Shown here: positions 19,384 through 28,855 of the stretch, piece by piece
Layout: the number at the start of each line of letters is the position of its first letter
Numbering within the stretch: position 1 is the first letter of the stretch
Origin: Rhodocyclales bacterium
GTDB taxonomy: Bacteria; Pseudomonadota; Gammaproteobacteria; Burkholderiales; Rhodocyclaceae
Direction: 5' to 3'
DNA: 32,964 bases
Assembly: GCA_021413665.1 (NCBI GenBank)
Contig: JAIOPW010000121.1
Coordinates: 1 to 32,964, forward strand
Position numbers and translations under genes: made by a program
Notes under the pieces: model-generated
What the model was told of the DNA's origin: nothing
Database searches by the model: none
Seen by the model: only the letters and a program-made list of their open reading frames with translations

Positions 19384-20247
19384 ATGAATGCCTTTTCGAT
19401 TGACGCCGGCGCCGGCGACTTCCAGCAGAAAGTACTGGATGCCTCGCTGCATGTCCCGATACTGGTCGACTTCTGGGCGGAATGGTGCGCCCCTTGTCGA
19501 ACGCTGAAGCCCGTGCTCGAAAAACTGGCCATCGAGTACGGCGGCCGCTTCATTCTTGCCAAGGTGAACTCGGATCAGCAGCAAGAACTTGCCGCACGCT
19601 ACGGGGTGCGCGGCATCCCCAACGTCAAGGCCTTCGTCAATGGCGAATTGGTCAAGGAATTCACCGGTGCCCCGCCCGAGGCCGAAATTCGCGCCTTCAT
19701 CGACAGCCTGATGCCTTCCCCCGCCGAGCCGCTGCGCGTTGCCGCACGGGCTGCACGGGCCAACGGCGAATCCGACGTTGCCGGCTCGCTGCTCGTCGAC
19801 GCAATGCAACTCGATCCCGCCAATGAGACCGTGCAACTGGATCTGGCTGAAATCCACCTTGATAGGCGGGACGTGGAAGCCGCAAGGAAAATCCTCGACG
19901 CGCATCAATCCAGAAGCACTGACAGCGCCCGTGTCGCCGCCCTGCTGGCAAGGCTAAAACTGCTCGCCAGCAGCGGTGGCGCCGATCCTGCAGCGCTGAT
20001 CGCACGCATAGAAGCCGACGCCGCTGACTTCGACGCCCGCCTGCAACTCGCCAATGCGATGGCCTTGGCGCATGATTACCGCGCGGCCCTGGAGCAGTTG
20101 CTCGAAATCGTGCGCCGCGACAGAACGTGGCGCGAGGAGGCAGGTCGTAGAACGCTGCTCGATCTCTTCACGCTGCTCGGCGGCGACCCTCGACACGAGG
20201 CGCTCGTGCGCGAATTCCGCGTCCTGCTGGCACGAACGCTGAACTGA
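19384..20247 (+). CDS. Thioredoxin-domain co-chaperone YbbN/CnoX-like with TPR-like C-terminus
   Basis: MNAFSIDAGAGDFQQKVLDASLHVPILVDFWAEWCAPCRTLKPVLEKLAIEYGGRFILAKVNSDQQQELAARYGVRGIPNVKAF followed by a helical tetratricopeptide-like region. Confidence 0.9.
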   Translation: MNAFSIDAGAGDFQQKVLDASLHVPILVDFWAEWCAPCRTLKPVLEKLAIEYGGRFILAKVNSDQQQELAARYGVRGIPNVKAFVNGELVKEFTGAPPEAEIRAFIDSLMPSPAEPLRVAARAARANGESDVAGSLLVDAMQLDPANETVQLDLAEIHLDRRDVEAARKILDAHQSRSTDSARVAALLARLKLLASSGGADPAALIARIEADAADFDARLQLANAMALAHDYRAALEQLLEIVRRDRTWREEAGRRTLLDLFTLLGGDPRHEALVREFRVLLARTLN

Positions 20248-20263
20248 GGTTTTCCCCGGTATG

Positions 20264-20280
20264 TCGGCATGCGATGCCGA
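20264..20280. repeat. Short inverted repeat between convergent ybbN-like and icd genes
   Basis: TCGGCAT-GCG-ATGCCGA hairpin (7 bp stem, 3 nt loop), abutting the icd stop; no clear T-tract. Confidence 0.5.
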
Positions 20281-20282
20281 TA

Positions 20283-21320
20283 TCAGCCTTTGATTCTTGC
20301 CACCAGAGCTTTCGCATACTGGTCCGTGGTGGCGCTGCCACCGAGATCCCCGGTGCGAACCTTGTCCTTGTTCAGCACGTCGTCGATCGCCTGACGCAGA
20401 CGATCGCCGAGATCCTTGCGCTTGACATGATCCAGCATCATGCCTGCGGCCATCAGCAGCGCAGTCGGATTGGCGATGCCCTTGCCCGCGATGTCCGGCG
20501 CCGAGCCATGCACCGCCTCGAAGATCGCGGCATGCTCGCCGATGTTGGCACCCGGCGTCATGCCGAGGCCCCCGACCAGGCCTGCGATCTCGTCGGAAAG
20601 TATGTCGCCGAACAGGTTGGTGGTGACCAGCACATCGAACTGCCAGGGATTCATTACCAGTTTCATGGCGCAGGCGTCGATGATCACCTCCTCGAACTCG
20701 ACCTTGCCCTGGTAGCTGTCCTTGTACATCTGCTGCGCGGTTTCGAGGAAGATGCCGGTCAGCGCCTTCATGATGTTGGCCTTGTGCACCACCGTAACCT
20801 TCTTGCGGCCATTGGCGATCGCGTAGTCGAAGGCGAACTTGAGGATGTTGCGACAGCCCTGGCGTGTATTAATGCCGGTAGACATACCAATCGCATGCGG
20901 ATCGCCATCGACGGGAATGTAGTGCTCGTAGCCCATGTAGAGGCCTTCGATATTTTCGCGACAGAGGACCAGGTCGATGTTCTCGAAGCGCCCGCCAGGC
21001 ATCAGCGACTTGCCCGGCCGCAGGTTGGCGTAGAGCTTGAACTTCTCGCGCAAACGCACGTTGGACGAGCGATAGCCGCCACCCGACGGGGTTTCCAGCG
21101 GGCCCTTGAGCGCCAGCCGGGTGCGCTCGATCGAATCGATGGTCGCCTGCGGCAACGGGTCGCCAAAGGCCGTGACCCCGGCCAGTCCGGCGATCTGGGT
21201 ATCCCACTGGAAGGGAGCGCCGAGCGCCTCGAGCACCGCGACGGTTGCGGCGGTAATTTCGGGGCCGATGCCGTCGCCCGGAATCAGGGTGGCAGGAACA
21301 AGGGTCTGGGTTGCACTCAT
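20283..21320 (-). CDS. Isocitrate dehydrogenase, short NAD-type form (isopropylmalate/isocitrate dehydrogenase family)
   Basis: MSATQTLVPATLIPGDGIGPEITAATVAVLEALGAPFQWD ... RENIEGLYMGYEHYIP ... DVLVTTNLFGDILSDEIAGLVGGLGMTPGANIGEHAAIFEAVHGSAPDIAGKGIANPTALLMAAGMML. Confidence 0.87.
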   Translation of the reverse strand: MSATQTLVPATLIPGDGIGPEITAATVAVLEALGAPFQWDTQIAGLAGVTAFGDPLPQATIDSIERTRLALKGPLETPSGGGYRSSNVRLREKFKLYANLRPGKSLMPGGRFENIDLVLCRENIEGLYMGYEHYIPVDGDPHAIGMSTGINTRQGCRNILKFAFDYAIANGRKKVTVVHKANIMKALTGIFLETAQQMYKDSYQGKVEFEEVIIDACAMKLVMNPWQFDVLVTTNLFGDILSDEIAGLVGGLGMTPGANIGEHAAIFEAVHGSAPDIAGKGIANPTALLMAAGMMLDHVKRKDLGDRLRQAIDDVLNKDKVRTGDLGGSATTDQYAKALVARIKG

Positions 21321-21483
21321 ATCAATCTCCGCAAAGTCATAAAAACAGGAATTCATACACACCGCTGCGTACAGTCGGGCAGCCTTGACCCTCTGGCATC
21401 ATGGCCCTCGTTCACGAGCATGCCACGCGCGACTGAATGGCCGCTTACAAACGTCAAGGCCAACACCGGGGGACACCCTCTCG

Positions 21484-23982
21484 TTACTGCGCCGCCCTCA
21501 ACGCCGGCAGCGCCGACTGGCGCAACATGGACGAGGCCCCAAGCCAGCCCGCAACGACGACCAGCAGGGTGCCGGCCGCCAGGCCGATGAACCACAGCGC
21601 TGGCTGCGGCAGGTAATCGAGGCGAAACGCAAAGCGCGCCAGCCCCCAGCCGATGAGACTGGCCGCGATACCCGCCAGGAGCCCGGAAAGAGCGCCCAAT
21701 GCGGCAAACTCGGCCAGTAGCGCACTCGACAACTGGCGGCTGCGGGCACCCAGGGCGCGCAGCACGGCGAGTTCGTGCCGGCGTTCATCGCTGCTGGCTT
21801 GCAGTGCCGCATAGAGCACCGCCAGCCCCGCCAGAACGGCGAAGCCGAACACCAATTGCACGGCGCGCGCCACCTGGTCGATCGTTGCGTGTAATTGCCG
21901 GACCAGCGCGGCGACATCGATCACAGTCAGGTTGGGAAAGGCACGTACCAGTTCCGGTATCGCGCCCGCCTGTTCCGCCGGTAGATGGAAGCTGGTGATA
22001 TAGCTGACGGGGAAATTCTCCAGTACGCCGGGCGGCGACATGACAAAAAAATTGACACGCATCGAATCCCAATCGAGTTTGCGCATACTGGTGATCACCG
22101 CCTCGACGCGGTTGCCGGCGATATCGTAGATCAGACGATCGCCCAGTTTGAGACTCAGTGTCTCCGCCAATCCCTGTTCCACGGAGAACTCCGCCGCCCG
22201 GGTGGCGCCATGCCAGCGGCCGTCGGTCACTGTATTGCCCACCGGCAGTTCCGCCGACCAGGACAGGTTGAATTCGCGATCGACAAGTCGTTGCGCACGA
22301 TCGTCGGTATAACTCTCCGGCCCGACGGCCTGGGCGTTGACCTGCACCAGTCGCCCCCTCACCATCGGTTCCAGTTCCGGCGCTGGCAAGCCGCGCGCCT
22401 TGAAGAATTCGGCGATGGCAACACGCTGATCGGGCTGGATGTTGATCGCGAAGCGGTTGGGTGCATTGGCCGGAACCCGCGCCTGCCAGCTTTCGAGCAG
22501 ATCGCCACGCGCCACGGTGAGCAACAGCAAGGCGGTAAGCCCCAACGCCAGCGCAACGGCCTGCACCATGGTCGCCGCCAGCCGGCGGCGCAGATTGACC
22601 AGGCCGTGACGCCAGCCATAACCCCCGCCGGCCGGACGCAGACGACCGAAGGCGGCCAGCAGCACACGCGCCATCAAGGCGAAGAACCCGAGCGCGAGCA
22701 TGAAACCCGCCAGCACGATCAGTCCCAGCCGCAAGTCACCGGCCATCCACAACATCAGTGCGGCGAGCACCAACCCTCCGAGCAGGTAGGCGCCCACCGA
22801 AGCCGGCTCGGACCCGCTCCACTCCCGTCGCAGCACCCGAATGGTCGGCACGCGCCGCAGGCGCAGCAGCGGCGGCAAGGCGAAACCGACGATCAGGGTG
22901 GCACCGACCAGTAGCCCCTGCAACCAGGGCAGCAGCGACGGTGACGGCAGTGTCGCCACCAGCACGCCGGCCAGAAGTTGCTGCAGCGCCGCCTGCGCGC
23001 CATAGCCGAAAATGCAACCCGCCAGCGTTGCGCCAAGGCCGAACAGGAGGAACTCACCGCCATGTATCAGCAGCAATTGCCGACCGGATGCCCCCATGCA
23101 ACGCATCACCGCACAGCCGTCAAGGTGGCGCCGCATGTAGCGCTCGGCAGCCAGCGCCACTGCCACCGCCGCCAGTATCACGGCCAGCAGCGCCGCCAAA
23201 CGCAGGAAGCGCTGCGCCCGCTCGGTGACATTGCGAATCTCGGGCCGAGCATTTTCCAGGCTCTCGATCTTTTCTCCTCGTCCGAGCTGTGCCTTCGCCC
23301 AGATTTCGTAGCCGGCTACCGCCGGCGCTTCGCCGGCCAGGTGCAAACGGTAGCTGACACGGCTGCCGCTCTGAATCAGGCCGGTCGCCGGCAGATCACG
23401 CAGATTGACCATCAGCCGCGGCGCCAGGGCAAACACGTTCATGCCACGATCCGGTTCCATTGTCAGGATCGGGCCGCTGACGACCGCAATGCGGCCGAGC
23501 GCCAGCGAAGTGCCCGCCACCAGCCTCAGTGCCGTCGCCAGGCGCTCGTCGGGCCAGGCTTCGCCTGCTTGCGGCACAACCGATGTTTCGGCATCCGGAG
23601 CGTTGAGCAACGGCGAGGTGCGCAAGGCTCCGCGCAGCGGATAGCCGCCGGATACGGCCTTGATCTCGACAAGCAGGGTGGCATCGCCGAGGCTAACCAT
23701 GCTCGGGAAGGTGGTGCTCTCGGCGTACTTCAGTCCACGCGCCGCTGCTTCCTGACGGAAACGGTCGGGCCAGGGATGATCGGCGGTCAGCAGCAGATCG
23801 CCGCCGAGCAACTGGTGGGATTGTAGCTTCAACGCCTGCTCGACGCGATCGGTGAGGAAGCCGACGCTGGTCAGGGCCGCAACTGCCAGCATCAAGGCAA
23901 TCCCCAGCACCGTCAGTTCGCCGGCCCTCCAGTCGCGGGCCAGCATGCGCATGGCAAGACGCCCCGAGGAGAACAGATTCAC
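21484..23982 (-). CDS. FtsX-like ABC transporter permease (YbbP-like)
   Basis: MLARDWRAGELTVLGIALMLAVAALTSVGFLTDRVEQALKLQSHQLLGGDLLLTADHP..., two FtsX-like membrane domains, 833 aa. GTGA start overlaps the radA stop. Confidence 0.88.
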   Translation of the reverse strand: MNLFSSGRLAMRMLARDWRAGELTVLGIALMLAVAALTSVGFLTDRVEQALKLQSHQLLGGDLLLTADHPWPDRFRQEAAARGLKYAESTTFPSMVSLGDATLLVEIKAVSGGYPLRGALRTSPLLNAPDAETSVVPQAGEAWPDERLATALRLVAGTSLALGRIAVVSGPILTMEPDRGMNVFALAPRLMVNLRDLPATGLIQSGSRVSYRLHLAGEAPAVAGYEIWAKAQLGRGEKIESLENARPEIRNVTERAQRFLRLAALLAVILAAVAVALAAERYMRRHLDGCAVMRCMGASGRQLLLIHGGEFLLFGLGATLAGCIFGYGAQAALQQLLAGVLVATLPSPSLLPWLQGLLVGATLIVGFALPPLLRLRRVPTIRVLRREWSGSEPASVGAYLLGGLVLAALMLWMAGDLRLGLIVLAGFMLALGFFALMARVLLAAFGRLRPAGGGYGWRHGLVNLRRRLAATMVQAVALALGLTALLLLTVARGDLLESWQARVPANAPNRFAINIQPDQRVAIAEFFKARGLPAPELEPMVRGRLVQVNAQAVGPESYTDDRAQRLVDREFNLSWSAELPVGNTVTDGRWHGATRAAEFSVEQGLAETLSLKLGDRLIYDIAGNRVEAVITSMRKLDWDSMRVNFFVMSPPGVLENFPVSYITSFHLPAEQAGAIPELVRAFPNLTVIDVAALVRQLHATIDQVARAVQLVFGFAVLAGLAVLYAALQASSDERRHELAVLRALGARSRQLSSALLAEFAALGALSGLLAGIAASLIGWGLARFAFRLDYLPQPALWFIGLAAGTLLVVVAGWLGASSMLRQSALPALRAAQ

Positions 23983-25346
23983 CACGCCCGCATTTGCTCG
24001 ATGGCCTGCTCGATGCGGTCGAGCGCGATGACCTCGATGTCCTTGACGGCTTGTCGCGGCGCATTGGCCTTGGGCACGATGGCGTGGGTGAAACCCAGTT
24101 TCGCGGCTTCCTTCAGGCGTTCCTGGCCGCGCGGTGCGGGGCGGATTTCACCCGCCAGACCGACTTCGCCGAAGACCACCAGCTTGCCCGGCAGCGGCTT
24201 GTTGCGCAATGAGGAAACGATGGCCAGCAACACCGCGAGGTCAGCGGCTGGCTCGGCAATCTTGACGCCGCCGACGGCATTGACGAACACATCCTGATCG
24301 CCGCAGACGATGCCGGCATGGCGATGCAGAACCGCCAGCAACATCGCCAGCCGATTCTGTTCGAGACCGACCGAAAGCCGGCGTGGATTGGGTGCCTGCG
24401 AGCTATCGACGAGCGCCTGAATTTCCACCAGCAGCGGCCGCGTACCTTCCTGGGTGCACAACACGCAGGAGCCGGCAACGTCGAGCGAGTGCTGGGAGAG
24501 GAACAGGGCCGACGGATTGGACACGCCGCGCAGTCCTTTCTCGGTCATCGCGAACACGCCGAGTTCATTCACCGCGCCGAAGCGGTTCTTCACTGCACGT
24601 ACCAGGCGAAAGCTGGAGTGCGTATCGCCCTCGAAGTAGAGCACGGTGTCGACCATGTGCTCCAGCACGCGCGGACCGGCCAGGCTGCCTTCCTTGGTGA
24701 CATGGCCGACGAGAATTACGCAGGTGCCGCTTTGCTTGGCGAAGCGGGTCAGCTGGGCGGCACACTCGCGCACCTGGGCCACCGATCCCGGCGCCGACTG
24801 CATGGCATCGGACCACACGGTCTGTATCGAATCGATCACCGCCACCGCCGGACGCAGGCTGACCAGCGTGTTCAGGATCCTTTCCAGGTTGATCTCGGCC
24901 AGCAACTGCATGCGTCCCACATCCAGTTGCAGACGCCTGGCGCGCAAGGCAACCTGTTCGCCGGATTCCTCGCCGGAAACATAGAGCACGTTTTCGCCGG
25001 TCTGGGCCAGCCGCGCCAGGGCCTGCAGCAGCAGGGTGGACTTGCCAATACCGGGATCGCCGCCGATCAGCACCACGCCGCCCGCGACCAGCCCGCCGCC
25101 CAGCACACGATCGAATTCTTCCACACCCGTAGCCTGGCGCGGTTCTTCGCGTGGACGAATCTCGGCCAGCATCTGCAAGCCGCTGGCGCCACCGAGCGCG
25201 GCGAAGTTTCGCCCCGCCGGCTGGGCCGCTTCGATCATCGCCTCGACCAGCGTGTTCCACTGTCCACAACCAGGACACTGGCCCTGCCACTTGGGCGAAC
25301 TGGCACCGCACTCGGTGCAGGAATACTGGGTTTTTGCCTTGGCCAT
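23979..25346 (-). CDS. radA: DNA repair protein RadA/Sms
   Basis: MAKAKTQYSCTECGASSPKWQGQCPGCGQWNTL zinc finger; GGDPGIGKSTLLLQ Walker A; KNRFGAVNELGVFAM (KNRFG motif); Lon-like C-terminus. Confidence 0.97.
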   Translation of the reverse strand: MAKAKTQYSCTECGASSPKWQGQCPGCGQWNTLVEAMIEAAQPAGRNFAALGGASGLQMLAEIRPREEPRQATGVEEFDRVLGGGLVAGGVVLIGGDPGIGKSTLLLQALARLAQTGENVLYVSGEESGEQVALRARRLQLDVGRMQLLAEINLERILNTLVSLRPAVAVIDSIQTVWSDAMQSAPGSVAQVRECAAQLTRFAKQSGTCVILVGHVTKEGSLAGPRVLEHMVDTVLYFEGDTHSSFRLVRAVKNRFGAVNELGVFAMTEKGLRGVSNPSALFLSQHSLDVAGSCVLCTQEGTRPLLVEIQALVDSSQAPNPRRLSVGLEQNRLAMLLAVLHRHAGIVCGDQDVFVNAVGGVKIAEPAADLAVLLAIVSSLRNKPLPGKLVVFGEVGLAGEIRPAPRGQERLKEAAKLGFTHAIVPKANAPRQAVKDIEVIALDRIEQAIEQMRAW

Positions 25347-25356
25347 CAGCTCATTG

Positions 25357-26448
25357 TCAATTCACTTCGATGACAGGCACACGCGCGGCGAGGGCGCAAA
25401 ACAGTTCATAGGCGACGGTGCCAGCCGCGGTGGCTACGTCGTCGGCAGGGAGATGCATGTCACCCTCGCCACCCCATAGCGTCACCGTGGCACCAACGCC
25501 GACTTCGGGTGGCACCCCGCTCAAATCGATGCATATCTTGTCCATCGAGACACGGCCCAGCGTGCGCGTGTGCCGCCCGGCGACCCGCACCGGCGTGCCG
25601 GTGGGGGCGTGGCGCGGATAACCGTCGGCATAGCCGCAGGCGACGATACCGACGCGCATGCCCTGCCCGGCAACAAAATTGCCGCCATAACCCACACTAT
25701 CGCCGGGCGCGAGTTCGCGCACGGCGATCAGTTCGCTTTCCAGCGTCATCACCGGACGCAAATCGAGCTCGACAGCGCTCTGCATGGCAGGAAATGGCGA
25801 TGATCCATAAAGCATGATTCCAGGCCGAACCCAATCGCCAATGGCTTCGGGAAAGCGCAGCAGGGCAGCCGAATTCGCCAGCGAGATCGGCAACTGCCGG
25901 CTATCAGCCATGGCACGAAAGCGCCGTAGTTGCCGCCCTATCCCGCGCGCCTCGTCGGCATCGGCAAAATGAGTCATCAGCGTCGTCGGGCCGATGCAGT
26001 CAGCGGCAACCAGTTTGTCCAGCGCTGCGGCGAATTCATCCTCGTTGAAACCCAAACGGTTCATGCCGGTATTGAGTTTGAGATAGACCGGCGGACGAAT
26101 CGGCAGGCGCGCCTCCACCAGCGCATCGACCTGCCACATCGTGTGCAGCACCGGAGTCAGTTCGACCTCGGCGTACAAGGGCAGTTCATCGGCCTGATAG
26201 GGGCCTTCCAGCATCAGGATGGGCTGGGCAAATCCGGCGTCGCGCAACGCCACAGCGCCTTCGAGTTCGACCAGGGCAAAGCCGTCGGTACTGTCGATCA
26301 AGGCGCGTGCAGCCGACAACAGTCCATGCCCGTAAGCATCCGCCTTCAGCACGCTCCAGATCCGGGCGCCACCGCTGTGGCGTCGCACCACGCCGTGATT
26401 GTGGCGCAACGCAGACCAGTCAAGACGGGCGCGTATCGGTCTCGACAT
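25357..26448 (-). CDS. alr: Alanine racemase
   Basis: MSRPIRARLDWSALRHNHGVVRRHSGGARIWSVLKADAYGHG ... GVRPG-like VRPGIMLYGSSPF ... GRVSMDKICIDLS; Alr PLP and catalytic Tyr motifs. Confidence 0.95.
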   Translation of the reverse strand: MSRPIRARLDWSALRHNHGVVRRHSGGARIWSVLKADAYGHGLLSAARALIDSTDGFALVELEGAVALRDAGFAQPILMLEGPYQADELPLYAEVELTPVLHTMWQVDALVEARLPIRPPVYLKLNTGMNRLGFNEDEFAAALDKLVAADCIGPTTLMTHFADADEARGIGRQLRRFRAMADSRQLPISLANSAALLRFPEAIGDWVRPGIMLYGSSPFPAMQSAVELDLRPVMTLESELIAVRELAPGDSVGYGGNFVAGQGMRVGIVACGYADGYPRHAPTGTPVRVAGRHTRTLGRVSMDKICIDLSGVPPEVGVGATVTLWGGEGDMHLPADDVATAAGTVAYELFCALAARVPVIEVN

Positions 26449-26456
26449 ACTCCGCG

Positions 26457-27368
26457 CTATGACTTTTTCTGGATCGCAGCGCGCAGGCGGCCGGACGCAA
26501 ATTCGACAAATGTGGCGACCAGCCGCGAACGGAACTTCTCTTTCGGATAGACCATCGACAGGGTCCGAATCAGGCGCGGCTTGAGCGGTATCGCGACAAT
26601 GTCGCCGAGTCGCTGCTCCTTGGTCACCGAAGTCCTCGACGCGATGGCGAAGCCAAGCCCGGTTTCCACCACGCCGTTGAGCGCAATCGGGCTGCCAAGC
26701 TCCATCACCACGGTCAACTGATCGAGCGCGATCCCCGCGCTGCGCAGGTAGTTCTCGGTGAATTCGCGCGTCCCGGAACCCGGCTCGCGCGAGATAAAGG
26801 CGTGTTCCAAAAGCTTCTGCGGCGTCAGTTCCTTGTGCCGCGCCAGCGGAAAGCGCGGATGACAGATCACCACCAGTTCGTCATCGCAGCATATCTCGCA
26901 TTCCAGATTTGGCTCATGCGAGAGCGATTCAATGAAGCCGATGTCGATGGTGTGTTCCAGGACGCGGTTCTCGATCGATTCCGAATTGCCGACGATAAGT
27001 CGCGAACGCACCCCCGGGTAGGTCGACTTGAATTCGCCGAGTATCCGCGGCAACATGAATTCGGCGATGGTGGTCGATGCGCCCACCATCAGCGATCCAC
27101 TGATCTCGCCGGTCAGTTCGGACAGACGCACATCCATCTCCGATGCCAGCCCGAGAATTTTCTCGGCATAGCCAAGCACCACGTCTCCCGCCGGTGTCAG
27201 CGCAATGCGCCCATGACCGCGATCGAACAGCCTGGTATTGAAATGCTCTTCGAGTTGCTTGATCTGAAAAGTCACTGCCGGCTGTGTCATGAACAGCACT
27301 TCGGCCGCCTTGGTGAACGACAACTGCTTGGCAACCGCGTGAAAAACCTGAAGCCTGCGATCCGCCAT
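26457..27368 (-). CDS. LysR family transcriptional regulator
   Basis: MADRRLQVFHAVAKQLSFTKAAEVLFMTQPAVTFQIKQLEEHFNTRLFDRGHGRIALTPAGDVVLGYAEKIL HTH, plus substrate-binding domain. Confidence 0.94.
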   Translation of the reverse strand: MADRRLQVFHAVAKQLSFTKAAEVLFMTQPAVTFQIKQLEEHFNTRLFDRGHGRIALTPAGDVVLGYAEKILGLASEMDVRLSELTGEISGSLMVGASTTIAEFMLPRILGEFKSTYPGVRSRLIVGNSESIENRVLEHTIDIGFIESLSHEPNLECEICCDDELVVICHPRFPLARHKELTPQKLLEHAFISREPGSGTREFTENYLRSAGIALDQLTVVMELGSPIALNGVVETGLGFAIASRTSVTKEQRLGDIVAIPLKPRLIRTLSMVYPKEKFRSRLVATFVEFASGRLRAAIQKKS

Positions 27369-27578
27369 ACTTGCCACCTCCAATATGAAAATTTCCGTAG
27401 TAGTGGCATTCAATCACAAATCACCCACCATGAGCGCAATTTATGGGTCCGACGCCCGCGAAGAAGCCGGCATCCTCGGCGGATATGGCGCTTGCGGCAA
27501 CGCAGCATCAAGGCCGGAGCTTACCTTTCGTGATATAAACCCGCAGGCCAAAACACGGTCGGACCAGCGTTCCACTCA

Positions 27579-28844
27579 ATGAGCAAAGGTTTCTACATCA
27601 TCATGGCGGCGCAGTTTTTTTCCGCGCTGGCCGACAACGCCCTGCTGATCGCCGCCATCGCCATCCTGCGCGACATGCACGCACCGGCGGAATACGAGCC
27701 CTTGCTGAAGACCTTTTTCACCGTGTCCTATGTCGCGCTGGCGGCCTTCGTTGGCGCCTTTGCGGATTCCATGCCCAAGTGGCGGGTGATGTTCATCAGC
27801 AACGGCATCAAGATCTTCGGTTGCAGCCTGATGTTCTTCGACGTGCATCCGCTGATGGCCTACGCAGTAGTGGGACTGGGCGCTGCAGCATACTCGCCCG
27901 CCAAGTACGGCATCCTCACCGAATACCTGCCACATCGCCTGCTGGTGGTTGCCAATGGCTGGATCGAAGGCCTCACGGTCGGCGCCATCATCCTCGGCGT
28001 GGTGCTGGGCGGCGCACTGATCAAGCCGGAGATTGCCCACGGCCTGCTGTCTCTTGACTTTCCGATGATCGATACCGGCGTCGATACCGTCGCCGAAATG
28101 ACCCTGCTGATCGTCGGCGCGCTCTACCTGGTTGCCGCATTGTTCAATCTCCACATTCCGGACACCGGAGTGGACCACAAGCCGCTGAAAAAGAATCCTG
28201 TCTATCTGTTTCACGAGTTCAACCACTGCCTCAAACTGCTTTGGCGCGACAAGCTGGGCCAGATTTCGCTGGCGGTAACGACGTTGTTCTGGGGCGCTGG
28301 CGCGACGCTGCAGTTCATCGTGCTCGAATGGGCCAAGGTCGCTTTGAACCTCGACCTGTCCAGGGCCAGCATGCTGCAGGGCGTGGTTGCGGTCGGCGTC
28401 GCCATCGGCGCCATCCTCGCGGCACGCATGATCACCCTGAAGAAGTCGGTGCGCGTGATCCCGCTAGGCATGGCCATGGGCGTCGGCGTCATTGTCATGG
28501 TCGCCGTCCGCGACATGTGGCTGGCCGCGCCGCTACTGGTGCTGATCGGCGTTTTCTCGGGCTTCTTCGTGGTGCCGATGAACGCACTGCTCCAGCATCG
28601 CGGTCACATCCTGATGGGTGCCGGCCACTCGATCGCGGTGCAGAACTTCAACGAGAACATGTCGATCCTGATCATGACAACCACCTACTCGCTGCTGCTC
28701 AAGGCTCAACTGTCGATCTATTGGATCATCGTCCTCTTCGGTCTGTTCGTCGCCGGCACCATGTGGCTGGTCAAGCGCCAGCATGAAGCCAATCAGCGGC
28801 AACGGGACGACGTCGCCCACCTGGAAGACGTCGCCCATCACTGA
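27579..28844 (+). CDS. lplT: Lysophospholipid transporter LplT-like (MFS)
   Basis: MSKGFYIIMAAQFFSALADNALLIAAIAILRDMHAPAEYEPLLKTFFTVSYVALAAFVGAFADSMPKWRVMFISNGIKIFGCSLMF; LplT hallmark N-terminus. Confidence 0.92.
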   Translation: MSKGFYIIMAAQFFSALADNALLIAAIAILRDMHAPAEYEPLLKTFFTVSYVALAAFVGAFADSMPKWRVMFISNGIKIFGCSLMFFDVHPLMAYAVVGLGAAAYSPAKYGILTEYLPHRLLVVANGWIEGLTVGAIILGVVLGGALIKPEIAHGLLSLDFPMIDTGVDTVAEMTLLIVGALYLVAALFNLHIPDTGVDHKPLKKNPVYLFHEFNHCLKLLWRDKLGQISLAVTTLFWGAGATLQFIVLEWAKVALNLDLSRASMLQGVVAVGVAIGAILAARMITLKKSVRVIPLGMAMGVGVIVMVAVRDMWLAAPLLVLIGVFSGFFVVPMNALLQHRGHILMGAGHSIAVQNFNENMSILIMTTTYSLLLKAQLSIYWIIVLFGLFVAGTMWLVKRQHEANQRQRDDVAHLEDVAHH

Positions 28845-28855
28845 CCATCCCCGAC

